Source of the DNA: CAYJBH01 sp964370825
GTDB taxonomy: Bacteria; Bacillota; Clostridia; Oscillospirales; Ruminococcaceae
Direction: 5' to 3'
DNA: 64,000 nt
Assembly (NCBI GenBank): GCA_964370825.1
Contig: CAYJKY010000008.1
Coordinates: 21,746 to 85,745 of the forward strand
Position numbers and translations under genes: made by a program. The notes below the pieces were generated by a model. The model saw only the letters and a program-made list of their open reading frames with translations. It searched no databases and was not told the DNA's origin. This document shows, one piece after another, positions 18,856-27,625 of the stretch. Within the stretch, counting starts at the first letter, position 1; each line of letters begins with the position of its first letter.

Positions 18856-20946
18856 ATGAGGGATGTTACCGAACTTTTCGGATGCATGGTTTTCAACGAT
18901 ACTGTTATGCAGTCAAGGTTGCCTAAAAATATTTACAGGGCGGTTAAAAAAAGCGGAATTGACGGCACGAGGCTAAGTGCCGATGTAGCGAATATCGTCG
19001 CTAATGCGATGAAGGACTGGGCGGTGGAAAAGGGCGTTACCCATTACACACACTGGTTTCAGCCCATGACAGGCATTACCGCCGAAAAACACGACAGCTT
19101 TATTTCACCTAACGGTGAGGGCAAAATTATAATGGAGTTTTCCGGCAAGGAGTTGGTGCAGGGCGAGCCGGATGCATCCAGCTTCCCCTCGGGTGGTCTG
19201 CGCGCTACCTTTGAGGCGAGAGGTTACACCGTTTGGGATACTACATCCTACGCCTTTATTAAGGATAACACCCTTTGTATACCCACGGCATTTTGCTCCT
19301 ACAGCGGAGAGGCACTCGACAAGAAGGCGCCTTTGCTTCGCTCTATGGAGGCGATAGACCGTCAAGCCTTGCGAATAGTTAAGTTGTTCGGTAACAGCGA
19401 TGTAACCCGGGTAATAACCACGGTTGGTCCCGAGCAGGAATATTTTTTGGTTGATAAAGAAATATATATGAAACGTCCGGATCTTATCTATGCCGGCCGT
19501 ACATTGTTTGGCGCACGTCCTCCCAAGGGACAGGAGTTAGACGACCACTACTTCGGGACACTTAAGGCACGGGTTTCGGAGTTTATGAGGGAGCTGGACG
19601 AGGAGCTTTGGAAGTTGGGTGTTTTTGCCAAGACCAAACACAACGAGGCGGCACCGGCACAGCACGAGCTTGCCCCAATATTCGGCACCACCAACGTTGC
19701 TGTTGACCACAACCAGCTTACAATGGAGCTTTTGAAAAGCATTGCCTCGCGACACAACCTTGCCTGTCTGTTGCACGAAAAACCTTTTGCCGGTGTAAAC
19801 GGTAGCGGTAAACATAACAACTGGTCGCTATCAACCGATACCGGTGTTAATCTGTTAGAGCCGGGAGATACACCACATGAAAACGCACAGTTTTTATTGT
19901 TCCTTGTGTCGCTTATCAAAGCGGTGGATAAATACCAGGATCTATTGCGTGTCTCGGTAGCCTCGGCCGGAAATGATCACCGTCTGGGTGGATACGAAGC
20001 ACCGCCCGCTATCATTTCGATTTTCCTTGGCGACGAGCTCATCGAGATTTTAGAGGCTATAGAAAGCGATGCCGAATATCAAGGGCGTGAGCGTGAGTAT
20101 ATGGAGATAGGCACGGTAATGTTGCCACACCTGCGCCGTGACACTACCGACAGAAATCGAACATCACCCTTTGCCTTTACCGGAAACAAGTTTGAGTTCC
20201 GTATGCCCGGGTCAACCTTTTCGGCTTCCGGCCCTAACATTGTGTTAAATACCATTACAGCCGATGTGCTTATGGAATTTGCAGATAGACTTGAAAAATC
20301 GAGCGACTTTACCGCCGAGCTTAACAGCCTGGTAAAGGAGACGATACACAACCATAAACGAATAATATTTAACGGCAACAACTACTCCGACGAGTGGGTT
20401 GTCGAGGCAAAAAGAAGGGGGCTGTCCAACCTTGAAAACACGGTGGATGCCCTACAGCGATACGTTACCGATGAGCACATCGAGCTGTTTTCAAGGCATG
20501 GCGTGTTCGGTAAATCCGAGGTTCACTCCCGCTACGAAATTCTCATGGAGAGCTACAGCAAAACAATCCATATCGAAATGCAAACCATGATAGAGATGAC
20601 AAGACAGCTCATAATCCCTGCCTCGGTATCCTATCAAAAGGAACTTTCCGAACTGTTTGTGGCTAAAAAAGCCTGCGGAAATCTCGATTGCTCGATGGAA
20701 AATCAACTACTTATGAAAATATCCGAACTCTCCGCAAGCATAATGAAAAAGCTTTCGGTGCTTGTCGAGCTGTCGAATGGGTCGACACAGAACTTATACA
20801 CCCTAGAAACTGCATTGTTCTATCGCGACAAGGTTATTCCGGCAATGAACGAACTACGTGAGGTTGTGGACGAGTTGGAAACCATTGTTTCAAAGGAACA
20901 TTGGAAAATCCCGAGTTATGGTGACCTTTTATACAGTGTAAACTAA
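18856..20946 (+). CDS. glnN: Glutamine synthetase type III
   Basis: GSIII makes glutamine from glutamate, ammonia and ATP. The 696-residue length is typical of type III rather than the roughly 450 residues of type I. The N-terminal GSIII domain (TELFGCMVFND) is followed by the catalytic domain with THWFQPMTG, GPEQEYFLVD, HNEAAPAQHELAP and the NNWSLST and RMPGSTFSASGPNIVLN segments. Type III enzymes are common in anaerobic gut bacteria. The gene has its own strong promoter. A HAD phosphatase and rpiB follow within a few bases, so they may be co-transcribed. Confidence 0.97.
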   Translation: MRDVTELFGCMVFNDTVMQSRLPKNIYRAVKKSGIDGTRLSADVANIVANAMKDWAVEKGVTHYTHWFQPMTGITAEKHDSFISPNGEGKIIMEFSGKELVQGEPDASSFPSGGLRATFEARGYTVWDTTSYAFIKDNTLCIPTAFCSYSGEALDKKAPLLRSMEAIDRQALRIVKLFGNSDVTRVITTVGPEQEYFLVDKEIYMKRPDLIYAGRTLFGARPPKGQELDDHYFGTLKARVSEFMRELDEELWKLGVFAKTKHNEAAPAQHELAPIFGTTNVAVDHNQLTMELLKSIASRHNLACLLHEKPFAGVNGSGKHNNWSLSTDTGVNLLEPGDTPHENAQFLLFLVSLIKAVDKYQDLLRVSVASAGNDHRLGGYEAPPAIISIFLGDELIEILEAIESDAEYQGREREYMEIGTVMLPHLRRDTTDRNRTSPFAFTGNKFEFRMPGSTFSASGPNIVLNTITADVLMEFADRLEKSSDFTAELNSLVKETIHNHKRIIFNGNNYSDEWVVEAKRRGLSNLENTVDALQRYVTDEHIELFSRHGVFGKSEVHSRYEILMESYSKTIHIEMQTMIEMTRQLIIPASVSYQKELSELFVAKKACGNLDCSMENQLLMKISELSASIMKKLSVLVELSNGSTQNLYTLETALFYRDKVIPAMNELREVVDELETIVSKEHWKIPSYGDLLYSVN

Positions 20947-20966
20947 AAAAACAGGAGATGTTTTAA

Positions 20967-21764
20967 ATGGCAATTAAACTCATAGCCACCGACATGGACG
21001 GCACACTTTTAAACGACGAAAGAAAAATCACCGACAGAACTGTCGAAACGCTAAACAAGCTCAACAAACAGGGGGTGGTGTTCTGCCTTTGCTCCGGTCG
21101 CCCGCCCGCAGGAATGTTACCCTTCATAGAAAGGATAGGTTTTGACCTACCGGCAATAACATTTAACGGTGCCGAGGTTATACCTTCTAACGGTGTGAAA
21201 CCTATCTATGAAAATGTGCTTGATAGCGACTGCGCAAAGGAGGCTTTTTTGCTCGGTCACTCGTTGTGCGGAGCGTCCGTTGCATGGGAGAGCAATCGGG
21301 TGATACTCTCTGCCGACAACGAGGCCACGAGGGAATACCGCAGCATGTCCACCGCTCCGTTCGCCTTTAAAGAGGAGGTGGATGTTGCATCCTTGCCGCT
21401 TCGTAAGGTGTTGTGGATAGGTCCCGATCCGCAAACTACCGCCGCCTGGCGTGTTGAAATGTCTAAGCGTTTTGAGGGTAGGATGAACGTTTCCACCTCC
21501 GGACCTTGCCTTTTGGAGTTTGTAAATCACGATGTATCAAAGGGCGTTGCACTTAAAAGACTTTGCGATCACCTCAATATTGATATTGCCGATACACTGG
21601 CATTCGGTGACGGTTACAACGACCTCCCGATGTTGACAACGGCAGGAAAATCGGTTGCCATGGACAATGCCTGCGACGAGATAAAGGCGGTATGCAGTGA
21701 TGTAACCCTCTCAAACGAGCAGGACGGCGTAGCCGATTACATAGAAAAGTATATTTTAGTTTAA
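20967..21764 (+). CDS. Cof-type HAD-IIB phosphatase
   Basis: A 265-residue cytoplasmic phosphatase with the catalytic DMDGTLL (Asp9 nucleophile, Asp11 acid/base), the SGRPP motif 2 region, a C2-type cap in the middle, and motif 3/4 as KGVALKRLCDHL ... FGDGYNDLPML. Members dephosphorylate sugar phosphates, flavins or nucleotides, and the substrate is unknown here. It lies 20 bases after glnN and 11 bases before rpiB. Confidence 0.93.
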   Translation: MAIKLIATDMDGTLLNDERKITDRTVETLNKLNKQGVVFCLCSGRPPAGMLPFIERIGFDLPAITFNGAEVIPSNGVKPIYENVLDSDCAKEAFLLGHSLCGASVAWESNRVILSADNEATREYRSMSTAPFAFKEEVDVASLPLRKVLWIGPDPQTTAAWRVEMSKRFEGRMNVSTSGPCLLEFVNHDVSKGVALKRLCDHLNIDIADTLAFGDGYNDLPMLTTAGKSVAMDNACDEIKAVCSDVTLSNEQDGVADYIEKYILV

Positions 21765-21775
21765 AAGGTAAAGAT

Positions 21776-22237
21776 ATGAAGGTAGTTGTTGGAAGTGACC
21801 ATGCAGGGCCCGAGCTTAAGGAGGAGATAAAAACTCTTCTGACCGAGCTTGGTCATGAATACGAGGATATCGGAACTAACAGCCATGAAAGTTGTAGCTA
21901 TGCGGACTATGGTTATACCGCCGCAAAGGCTGTGGCTGATGGTAGGTTTGACTGCGGGATAGTAATATGTGGCACCGGAATAGGTATTTCGCTTACCGCA
22001 AACAAGGTTAAAGGCATACGCTGTGCACTGTGTGGCGATGCAACCTCTGCAAGACTTACAAGGGAGCATAACGATGCCAATATGCTCGCATTAGGTGCGA
22101 GAATTGTAGGTGCTGAGCTTGCAAAGGATATTGTCAAAGCCTTTTTATCTACCGACTTTTCTAATGTAGAACGCCATGCAAAACGAGTTGAACAGATTAT
22201 GGCTGTAGAAAACGGTGAACAGCTAAGTATTAAGTAG
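21776..22237 (+). CDS. rpiB: Ribose-5-phosphate isomerase B
   Basis: RpiB interconverts ribose-5-phosphate and ribulose-5-phosphate in the pentose phosphate pathway. The 153-residue protein shows GSDHAG at the N-terminus, the active-site Cys65 in CGTGIGISLTANK and a conserved REHNDANML segment. Related LacA/LacB isomerases share this fold, but the combination of residues favours RpiB. It sits between the HAD phosphatase and a small membrane protein gene. Confidence 0.94.
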   Translation: MKVVVGSDHAGPELKEEIKTLLTELGHEYEDIGTNSHESCSYADYGYTAAKAVADGRFDCGIVICGTGIGISLTANKVKGIRCALCGDATSARLTREHNDANMLALGARIVGAELAKDIVKAFLSTDFSNVERHAKRVEQIMAVENGEQLSIK

Positions 22238-22254
22238 TTTGAAAGGCAGTATTT

Positions 22255-22617
22255 ATGACCTCTTACTGGTTTGTAATATTTCTTGCCCTAATGGTTTTGC
22301 CATCTACAATGTTAATTTTTGGCACGACCTATAAAAGGTCTGCCCCCGGATATAACTATATGTTTGGGTATAAGACAAAACGTTCGTTATATAGTAAAGA
22401 CAGCTGGCATTTTGCCCATTTGTACTTTGGTAGGGTATGGTTTATCGAAGGGATAGTGCTATCCCTTCTTACGGTAGTCTGTATGATCTTTTTAATAAAC
22501 AAGGACAGCGAGCTTATCGGAATGTTGTCCATCGCCATGGTAGGAGTCGAGCTTGTCGCATTTGTGCTGAGCATACAGCTAACCGAATATGCATTAAAAA
22601 AAAGGTTTAACCGGTGA
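22255..22617 (+). CDS. SdpI-like small membrane protein
   Basis: This 120-residue protein has three predicted membrane helices (about 4-22, 61-80 and 87-108). Between the first two lies GYKTKRSLYSKDSWHFAHLYFGR, which matches the conserved GYRTxRSxxxxxxWxxAxxYFG segment of the SdpI (DUF) family. SdpI of Bacillus confers immunity to a toxin, but most relatives have unknown function. It is the last gene before a terminator whose stem includes the end of the coding sequence. Confidence 0.75.
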   Translation: MTSYWFVIFLALMVLPSTMLIFGTTYKRSAPGYNYMFGYKTKRSLYSKDSWHFAHLYFGRVWFIEGIVLSLLTVVCMIFLINKDSELIGMLSIAMVGVELVAFVLSIQLTEYALKKRFNR

Positions 22618-22640
22618 TGTTACGGTTAAACCTTTTTTAT
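22601..22640. terminator. Bidirectional intrinsic terminator
   Basis: An 11-bp perfect stem, AGGTTTAACCG (22603-22613) with CGGTTAAACCT (22623-22633), 9-nt loop, T-run on the right and A-run on the left. It separates the rpiB-side genes from the convergent polysaccharide genes. Confidence 0.9.
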
Positions 22641-22652
22641 TGTATAATCATT

Positions 22653-23801
22653 TTATTCGTGGGTAATAATTGTTTTCATTTTTCTTAATAACTTATATAC
22701 TATCGTTTTCTTGATTTTTATGGATTTATTTATAGAGGTTTTTCTAACAGCCTCGGTGAACCCGACATTCGGATACTCTTTTTTAAATATATCACGATCG
22801 GGGTGTCTGTTGCTGGGATTGGACAAATTGTGTTGATGCTTATTTTTGGCTTCGGATACCTCTCGCTCCTCCCAGACTAATTTATCCTTTACACTGTCAA
22901 AATATTTTTGACCTTTTTCGGTGTTGGTAAGAACCACCGATATTTTGCCTTTGTAGAAGTTGTTAAGTGTTTGACGGTTTAACCCCCTAAAATCGCCTAA
23001 TGTAATGTCCGACACTCGATTGATCTGTGAATAGCGGCAGCTATAACAAGCCTCTCGACATATTAATCCGGCTAAAAAGGCCGAGAAATATTCGTCCTCA
23101 TTTTTGTCCTTATTATATTTAATTCCACCTTTGTATGCAACTAACCTGTAGTTGTGCTTTCCTCTGAATGAAAAGGTCTCCCACCCACCCTGCCCACAGA
23201 CTGTATCTAAATGACTTTTAAGATAGTCCATAGGTGGTGTACCATGGCAGATCAGGTCGACTGTAAGAAGATTTGAATAGTCCTTATTTAAAAATGCTTT
23301 TAATCCGGCAACCTGGCAGGGAACACCTATGAAAAGTACAAACTTTTCAGCCACCAAGGCTTCTTTAATATCTCTGTATGTATACAAAATCACGCTTTGT
23401 ACATATTTTGAACCTCTGAGAAGTAATATTTGCTCATCAGAGTCTATAGCAATATGCTTTGCTACCATATCTTTTACGGCAGCCCCAAATACAACACCAT
23501 TTCGACCAATGGTCTGTCTTGCAAAGACTGAGGCTATTCCACCAGAGGATGAAAAAGCTACATCATCCGAGTTTTTACTCCATGTAGCATATGCTTTTAA
23601 AGGCTCAGAAGTTGTTGCGGGGCGATTCGCGGGGCATATGTTTTTGCAACGATTGCATTTAATACAACTTTTTTCGTCGATTTTATAAACAGTGGATTTA
23701 AAATCGTCTAAAGCTTCAAACACTGCATTGCATGGACATACATTATAACAAGCCATACAGCCGGTACATAAGTTTTCATCGCAAATATTCATATCATACA
23801 T
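22653..23801 (-). CDS. Iron-sulfur FrhB-like protein of a polysaccharide locus
   Basis: The 382-residue protein starts with two 4Fe-4S clusters of ferredoxin type (Cys12-15-18-22 and Cys46-49-52-56, each ending Cys-Pro). It continues into the coenzyme F420 hydrogenase/dehydrogenase beta-subunit N- and C-terminal domains (SSSGGIASVFARQTI; FIGVPCQVAGLKAFL; DLICHGTPP; SDITLGDFRG). In Firmicutes without F420, this family occurs beside polysaccharide pyruvyl transferases, as here, and probably reduces or activates a glycan precursor by an unknown reaction. It is the last of three reverse-strand genes that may form one transcription unit. Confidence 0.88.
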   Translation of the reverse strand: MYDMNICDENLCTGCMACYNVCPCNAVFEALDDFKSTVYKIDEKSCIKCNRCKNICPANRPATTSEPLKAYATWSKNSDDVAFSSSGGIASVFARQTIGRNGVVFGAAVKDMVAKHIAIDSDEQILLLRGSKYVQSVILYTYRDIKEALVAEKFVLFIGVPCQVAGLKAFLNKDYSNLLTVDLICHGTPPMDYLKSHLDTVCGQGGWETFSFRGKHNYRLVAYKGGIKYNKDKNEDEYFSAFLAGLICREACYSCRYSQINRVSDITLGDFRGLNRQTLNNFYKGKISVVLTNTEKGQKYFDSVKDKLVWEEREVSEAKNKHQHNLSNPSNRHPDRDIFKKEYPNVGFTEAVRKTSINKSIKIKKTIVYKLLRKMKTIITHE

Positions 23802-23840
23802 TCCTCTGATTGGGTATGGCTTTCATGTTTGCCAAGGGGA

Positions 23841-24905
23841 TTATAGGGAGTTTATGGTGTCGTTTAAAAAGCCAAAGCTCTCGGCTCGTTTGTGATTAAT
23901 CTTTTCGTACACGATATCATAGTCGATTATGTCCGATGTTATCGAATTAATGTCAAATGTTTTTGTTATGTCACGATTACAAATCGACATATCATCCAAC
24001 AACGACCCAACCTTTTTTATCCTACTAGCATTCGTCAAATAGCAACCAAACTGTTTGCGGTTTAATATAGAAAATACTGTTCCATGGAAAGTTCCGGTAA
24101 AAACAAAATGAGCATCCCTAAACATCTGAACCCATTCAAACGGTGTAAGGTTTACGGTTATGTCGTCATATTCCTTGTTGCACTCTCCCGCACCGTAAAG
24201 CAACATCCCCTGCTCATGGGCGTAATTTTTGATAATATTAAAATATTTACTCGGTAGATTGTCACAATAATAGAACAAAATGTAAGGCTTTGTGTTGTAT
24301 CTGTTTTCTGTCCTCGGCATATCATGCAAAAAGGTGGGATCTAAAACCCTTACCGCTTTTTCGCCGGTGATTTTGTGAATAAGCTTTTCGGTCAACTCAT
24401 CTCTTGTGGAAAAACCTTTAAATTTTTTGATGCCATCAATAACATATTGCGGAACATTGTCATTTATGTTCGCCTTGCCGACGCTGGGTGCATAGGCGAT
24501 GATATTTTTACAGCTGAGACCCTCAGCAAATTTAACCTTTGCTATGCTTTTTTTATCTTCATAATTCCACACCTCGTCACTACCGACAACAATACAATCA
24601 AAATTCATTGCATTAATCTGCGAGGCATTAAAGCACAACCTTGTCATATTAAGGTGTTTTTTTCGCTCAGACGAAAATGTTTTCGGTAGCTTAATTTTAC
24701 TCAACCATGATTTAGCAGTTTCCTTTTGTGGATAAAACCTAAACCAACCGAGGGTGTTTATGATAAAATGCTTAACATTAAGACAGTTTATAATATAAAT
24801 TTCATCGTTAGGAAAAGTTTTTTTAAGCCCTTCTTGAAGTGCATAGCCCTGCAAAAAGGCACCAAAGTTATTTATATAGTGATGTGTGATAATTCCTATC
24901 TTCAT
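23841..24905 (-). CDS. Polysaccharide pyruvyl transferase family protein
   Basis: A 354-residue protein with the family start IGIITHHYINNFGAFLQGYALQ, VGSDEVWN in the middle and the FTGTFHGTVFSILNRKQFG segment typical of the C-terminal half. Characterised members (CsaB, WcaK, EpsO) transfer pyruvate from PEP to a sugar on an exported glycan. It lies 6 bases after the glycosyltransferase gene and 39 bases before the FrhB-like gene. The exact acceptor is unknown. Confidence 0.9.
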   Translation of the reverse strand: MKIGIITHHYINNFGAFLQGYALQEGLKKTFPNDEIYIINCLNVKHFIINTLGWFRFYPQKETAKSWLSKIKLPKTFSSERKKHLNMTRLCFNASQINAMNFDCIVVGSDEVWNYEDKKSIAKVKFAEGLSCKNIIAYAPSVGKANINDNVPQYVIDGIKKFKGFSTRDELTEKLIHKITGEKAVRVLDPTFLHDMPRTENRYNTKPYILFYYCDNLPSKYFNIIKNYAHEQGMLLYGAGECNKEYDDITVNLTPFEWVQMFRDAHFVFTGTFHGTVFSILNRKQFGCYLTNASRIKKVGSLLDDMSICNRDITKTFDINSITSDIIDYDIVYEKINHKRAESFGFLNDTINSL

Positions 24906-24911
24906 GTATGT

Positions 24912-26015
24912 TTACTCTCCTGCAAGTTTTAAATACAAATCTTCAAGACGCTTGGCTTGTTCTTTAATTTCGTATCCGGCGTTTATAACAGACTCGGTCA
25001 TGTCAGCTCGTATATGTGTTTGGCAAGTCTCCAAAATTGACTTAACCCATACGTTCGTGTCAGATATTGAGAGAAATTTAACATTGTCAGTTACTTTTGC
25101 CTCGGTTGTTATAGTGTCTGAGAAAAAGCACGGCAACCCTGCTGCCTGTGCTTCTATTCCAACAACAGGCAGTCCTTCCCATTGCGAAGGTAAGATGAAG
25201 GCGTCTAAGGCTTGATACCATTCGTTAACATTGGCAATATTGCCTTTGAAAACAACCCTATCTTGTAGGTTATAGGCGTTTACTTTTTGTTTAATCTCGT
25301 CCATAAGCTCTCCGTCTCCGAGAAAAACAAGCATTGCATTCGGTTTATGCTTATAAAGTTCATAAAACATGTCTACTGCAAACGAGTGATTTTTTTGTTT
25401 CATAAAGCGACCAACATGACCTATAGCAAATCTATCATTAATATTGTTTTCGGCACGTAGTCTATCACGTATGCCGGATGAAAATACGAACCTTTCAACA
25501 TCAATAGCATTATTAATCATGACATAGTCACCACTTTCAACCGCTTTTTTACCAAAATAACATTCGGCAGCGCTCACCCCGCATGTGAAATGTTGGTTGC
25601 AAACATTAGGTAATCCGCTTTTGCAAAGAAGCTTCAAAGGTAGCTTTAGGTCGACCGTTATACTTGCACCATGTGCATGAAAAATTCTCACCGGAATGTT
25701 ATTGCGTTTTGCACCGACAAGTGGGTAATAACCAAATGCGCCGTTGTGTGCATGAACAATTTTGTAATTATAGCTCTCAAATAAATCATCCATATATTTT
25801 TGATATTTTAAAAACTTTACAGGATTAAGCCCCGGGCTAATATAAATTCTTCCACCCAGTTCGGCTATCTCCTTATCGAATGCTCCGGGTTTTGATTTGT
25901 TGCACAAAAAATCAAACTGGATTTTATCCCTATCTATGTTTCGATATAGGTTCATCAGCATTGTTTCAATGCCGCCTCTGTCCATATTACTTACTGAATG
26001 TAAAACTCTTATCAT
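24912..26015 (-). CDS. Group 1 glycosyltransferase (GT4 family)
   Basis: A 367-residue GT-B glycosyltransferase. The N-terminal domain begins VLHSVSNMDRGGIETMLMNLYR. The C-terminal domain contains IGHVGRFMKQKNH and the donor-binding EGLPVVGIEAQAAGLP, with the E-x7-E type arrangement of GT4 enzymes. It resembles EpsF/CapM-type exopolysaccharide transferases. It is the first gene of the reverse-strand polysaccharide unit, with a good promoter at 26058-26085. Confidence 0.92.
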   Translation of the reverse strand: MIRVLHSVSNMDRGGIETMLMNLYRNIDRDKIQFDFLCNKSKPGAFDKEIAELGGRIYISPGLNPVKFLKYQKYMDDLFESYNYKIVHAHNGAFGYYPLVGAKRNNIPVRIFHAHGASITVDLKLPLKLLCKSGLPNVCNQHFTCGVSAAECYFGKKAVESGDYVMINNAIDVERFVFSSGIRDRLRAENNINDRFAIGHVGRFMKQKNHSFAVDMFYELYKHKPNAMLVFLGDGELMDEIKQKVNAYNLQDRVVFKGNIANVNEWYQALDAFILPSQWEGLPVVGIEAQAAGLPCFFSDTITTEAKVTDNVKFLSISDTNVWVKSILETCQTHIRADMTESVINAGYEIKEQAKRLEDLYLKLAGE

Positions 26016-26057
26016 CTTCTATTTCCCATACTGTTTCAATATTAATGTTGTAGTATT

Positions 26058-26085
26058 ATTATAGCACGTATCTTCTAAAAGTCAA
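26058..26085 (-). promoter_or_regulatory. Sigma-A promoter of the glycosyltransferase operon
   Basis: Minus strand TTGACT (26085-26080), 16-bp spacer and consensus TATAAT (26063-26058). Confidence 0.8.
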
Positions 26086-26105
26086 TGTATGGTAAGATGC
26101 AGCTG

Positions 26106-26168
26106 CAGCTACAAATGTTGCATATTGTATCATGATAATTTGAGTGTGATATATATTTGTTGTAGCTG
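26106..26168. promoter_or_regulatory. Inverted repeat between divergent polysaccharide promoters
   Basis: CAGCTACAA (26106-26114) and TTGTAGCTG (26160-26168) are perfect inverted copies separated by 45 bp, between the two divergent promoters. They could be paired operator half-sites. Confidence 0.4.
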
Positions 26169-26198
26169 TGAATATTTATTCACATAAGCACATATTGC

Positions 26199-26227
26199 TT
26201 GACATAGCACATAAAGGAGAATATAAT
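26199..26227 (+). promoter_or_regulatory. Sigma-A promoter of the Wzy-like gene
   Basis: Perfect TTGACA (26199-26204), 17-bp spacer, perfect TATAAT (26222-26227), 64 bases before the start codon. Confidence 0.85.
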
Positions 26228-26291
26228 AATAACGTAATAAATTGTTAATTTATCACTGCAACAGCCTACCTCACCTTTAAGGACACATATA

Positions 26292-27482
26292 ATGATTACT
26301 ATGGGCGTCGGATTTTTCCGTTTTCTATATGTTTTGTACATAATAGTATCTACCTATGCCGCAACTACAGGTTATTATAATGATGATTATAAATACTTTT
26401 TCCTTTTGCTTCCAATTGTTTACGGTATTTTCTTTTTATTGTTAAAGAGAGGTCAATTCACCATAAAAACTCATATCCTTACTCAGATAGGAACCGTTAT
26501 AATCACATTTATTATTGTATCAGTCCTTGCAATGTTTGTAAACGGAATGGAAACTCATTTCGAAATTGACATTGTCTATATGACACTTCCTCTTTTGTTG
26601 ATTTTTGTTGTTTTAAACGTCGATAGAGAACCTAACAAGGATTTTTATATGATGGGAATTGCCATCGGCGAGATCGTTTATTTTGTTGTGGCAAATCTAC
26701 CGATTTTATTTGACATCAACAGCTATCTCAGCATTTCTTTTTCAAAATCCTATTCCCCCTTCGAGCTAAACACCTCCCAACCCTTGACAGCGGCCTTTGT
26801 CTATTTTTACGCCAGAAAAAGGTACGGCATGGCAGCACTTTGTTTTATATTTGCCTTTTTATCCTTTAAGCGGTTGTCGGTAGTATTTATATGTTTCATC
26901 CTACTTACCGGTTGGTTCTTTCGAGGGAAAAAGGTGCCGAACATGTTGACCAATCTTACGGCATTAGCCTTTATTGCCTCCCCGCTATTGCTCGATTTTC
27001 TCCTTTCACCTGAGTTTACCGCATGGTTTGACGCTACCTTTGAGCGCAGTTTTCAACAGTTTACCATGGGAAGGTTCACGCAGATTTCCTATGTGATGAA
27101 CTATGATGGAGTTTTACTTGGAAGAGGCGTTGTACATGACATGCTTTCCTCACCAGAACACAGCGTTGTTTCCTCCTATTTCCATGCCGACTTACTTAGA
27201 ATATACATTGAAACAACCATAGTTGGGCTTACTGTGTTTTGTTTTGGATATTTCAACCTTGTGAAGCAACACAAAAATTTTATCAACTATCTACACATGT
27301 GTTTGATTTTTGCAACGATGTTCGCTTCGGTATTGCTTCACGGAACCAGTACAATTTTTGCAACCTACCTGTTGTGTTGTGTTGATTTTGATGCTTTAGA
27401 AAAGCAAAAACAGACGAAAAAGTCGTTGTCAAGATTGCCGACTCGAGATATGATAAAGTCAAAAATCCGAAGTCACACATAA
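26292..27482 (+). CDS. Polytopic membrane protein, probable Wzy/O-antigen-ligase-like
   Basis: The 396-residue protein has about ten to twelve hydrophobic segments and a larger extracytoplasmic loop near residues 230-300 (FTMGRFTQISYVMNYDGVLLGRGV), the arrangement of Wzy polymerases and WaaL-type ligases. No specific motif proves the activity, so the call rests on topology and position next to glycan genes. It is transcribed divergently from the glycosyltransferase operon, and the basic C-terminus is cytoplasmic. Base composition is noticeably AT-rich, as in the rest of this locus. Confidence 0.65.
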   Translation: MITMGVGFFRFLYVLYIIVSTYAATTGYYNDDYKYFFLLLPIVYGIFFLLLKRGQFTIKTHILTQIGTVIITFIIVSVLAMFVNGMETHFEIDIVYMTLPLLLIFVVLNVDREPNKDFYMMGIAIGEIVYFVVANLPILFDINSYLSISFSKSYSPFELNTSQPLTAAFVYFYARKRYGMAALCFIFAFLSFKRLSVVFICFILLTGWFFRGKKVPNMLTNLTALAFIASPLLLDFLLSPEFTAWFDATFERSFQQFTMGRFTQISYVMNYDGVLLGRGVVHDMLSSPEHSVVSSYFHADLLRIYIETTIVGLTVFCFGYFNLVKQHKNFINYLHMCLIFATMFASVLLHGTSTIFATYLLCCVDFDALEKQKQTKKSLSRLPTRDMIKSKIRSHT

Positions 27483-27536
27483 GCATTTTCTATCATAAAT
27501 GTTAAGGTTATTACATATTTGTTAGAGGCGTATACA

Positions 27537-27565
27537 TTGACATTCTTTTAAAAATGTGCTATTAT
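27537..27565 (+). promoter_or_regulatory. Sigma-A promoter of the Ser-rich surface protein gene
   Basis: TTGACA (27537-27542), 17-bp spacer, TATTAT (27560-27565), 61 bases upstream of the start codon. Confidence 0.8.
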
Positions 27566-27625
27566 CAAACTAATGAATTGTTATAAATATTATTTAAATA
27601 CTTATATAATCAGAAAGGGTAATTT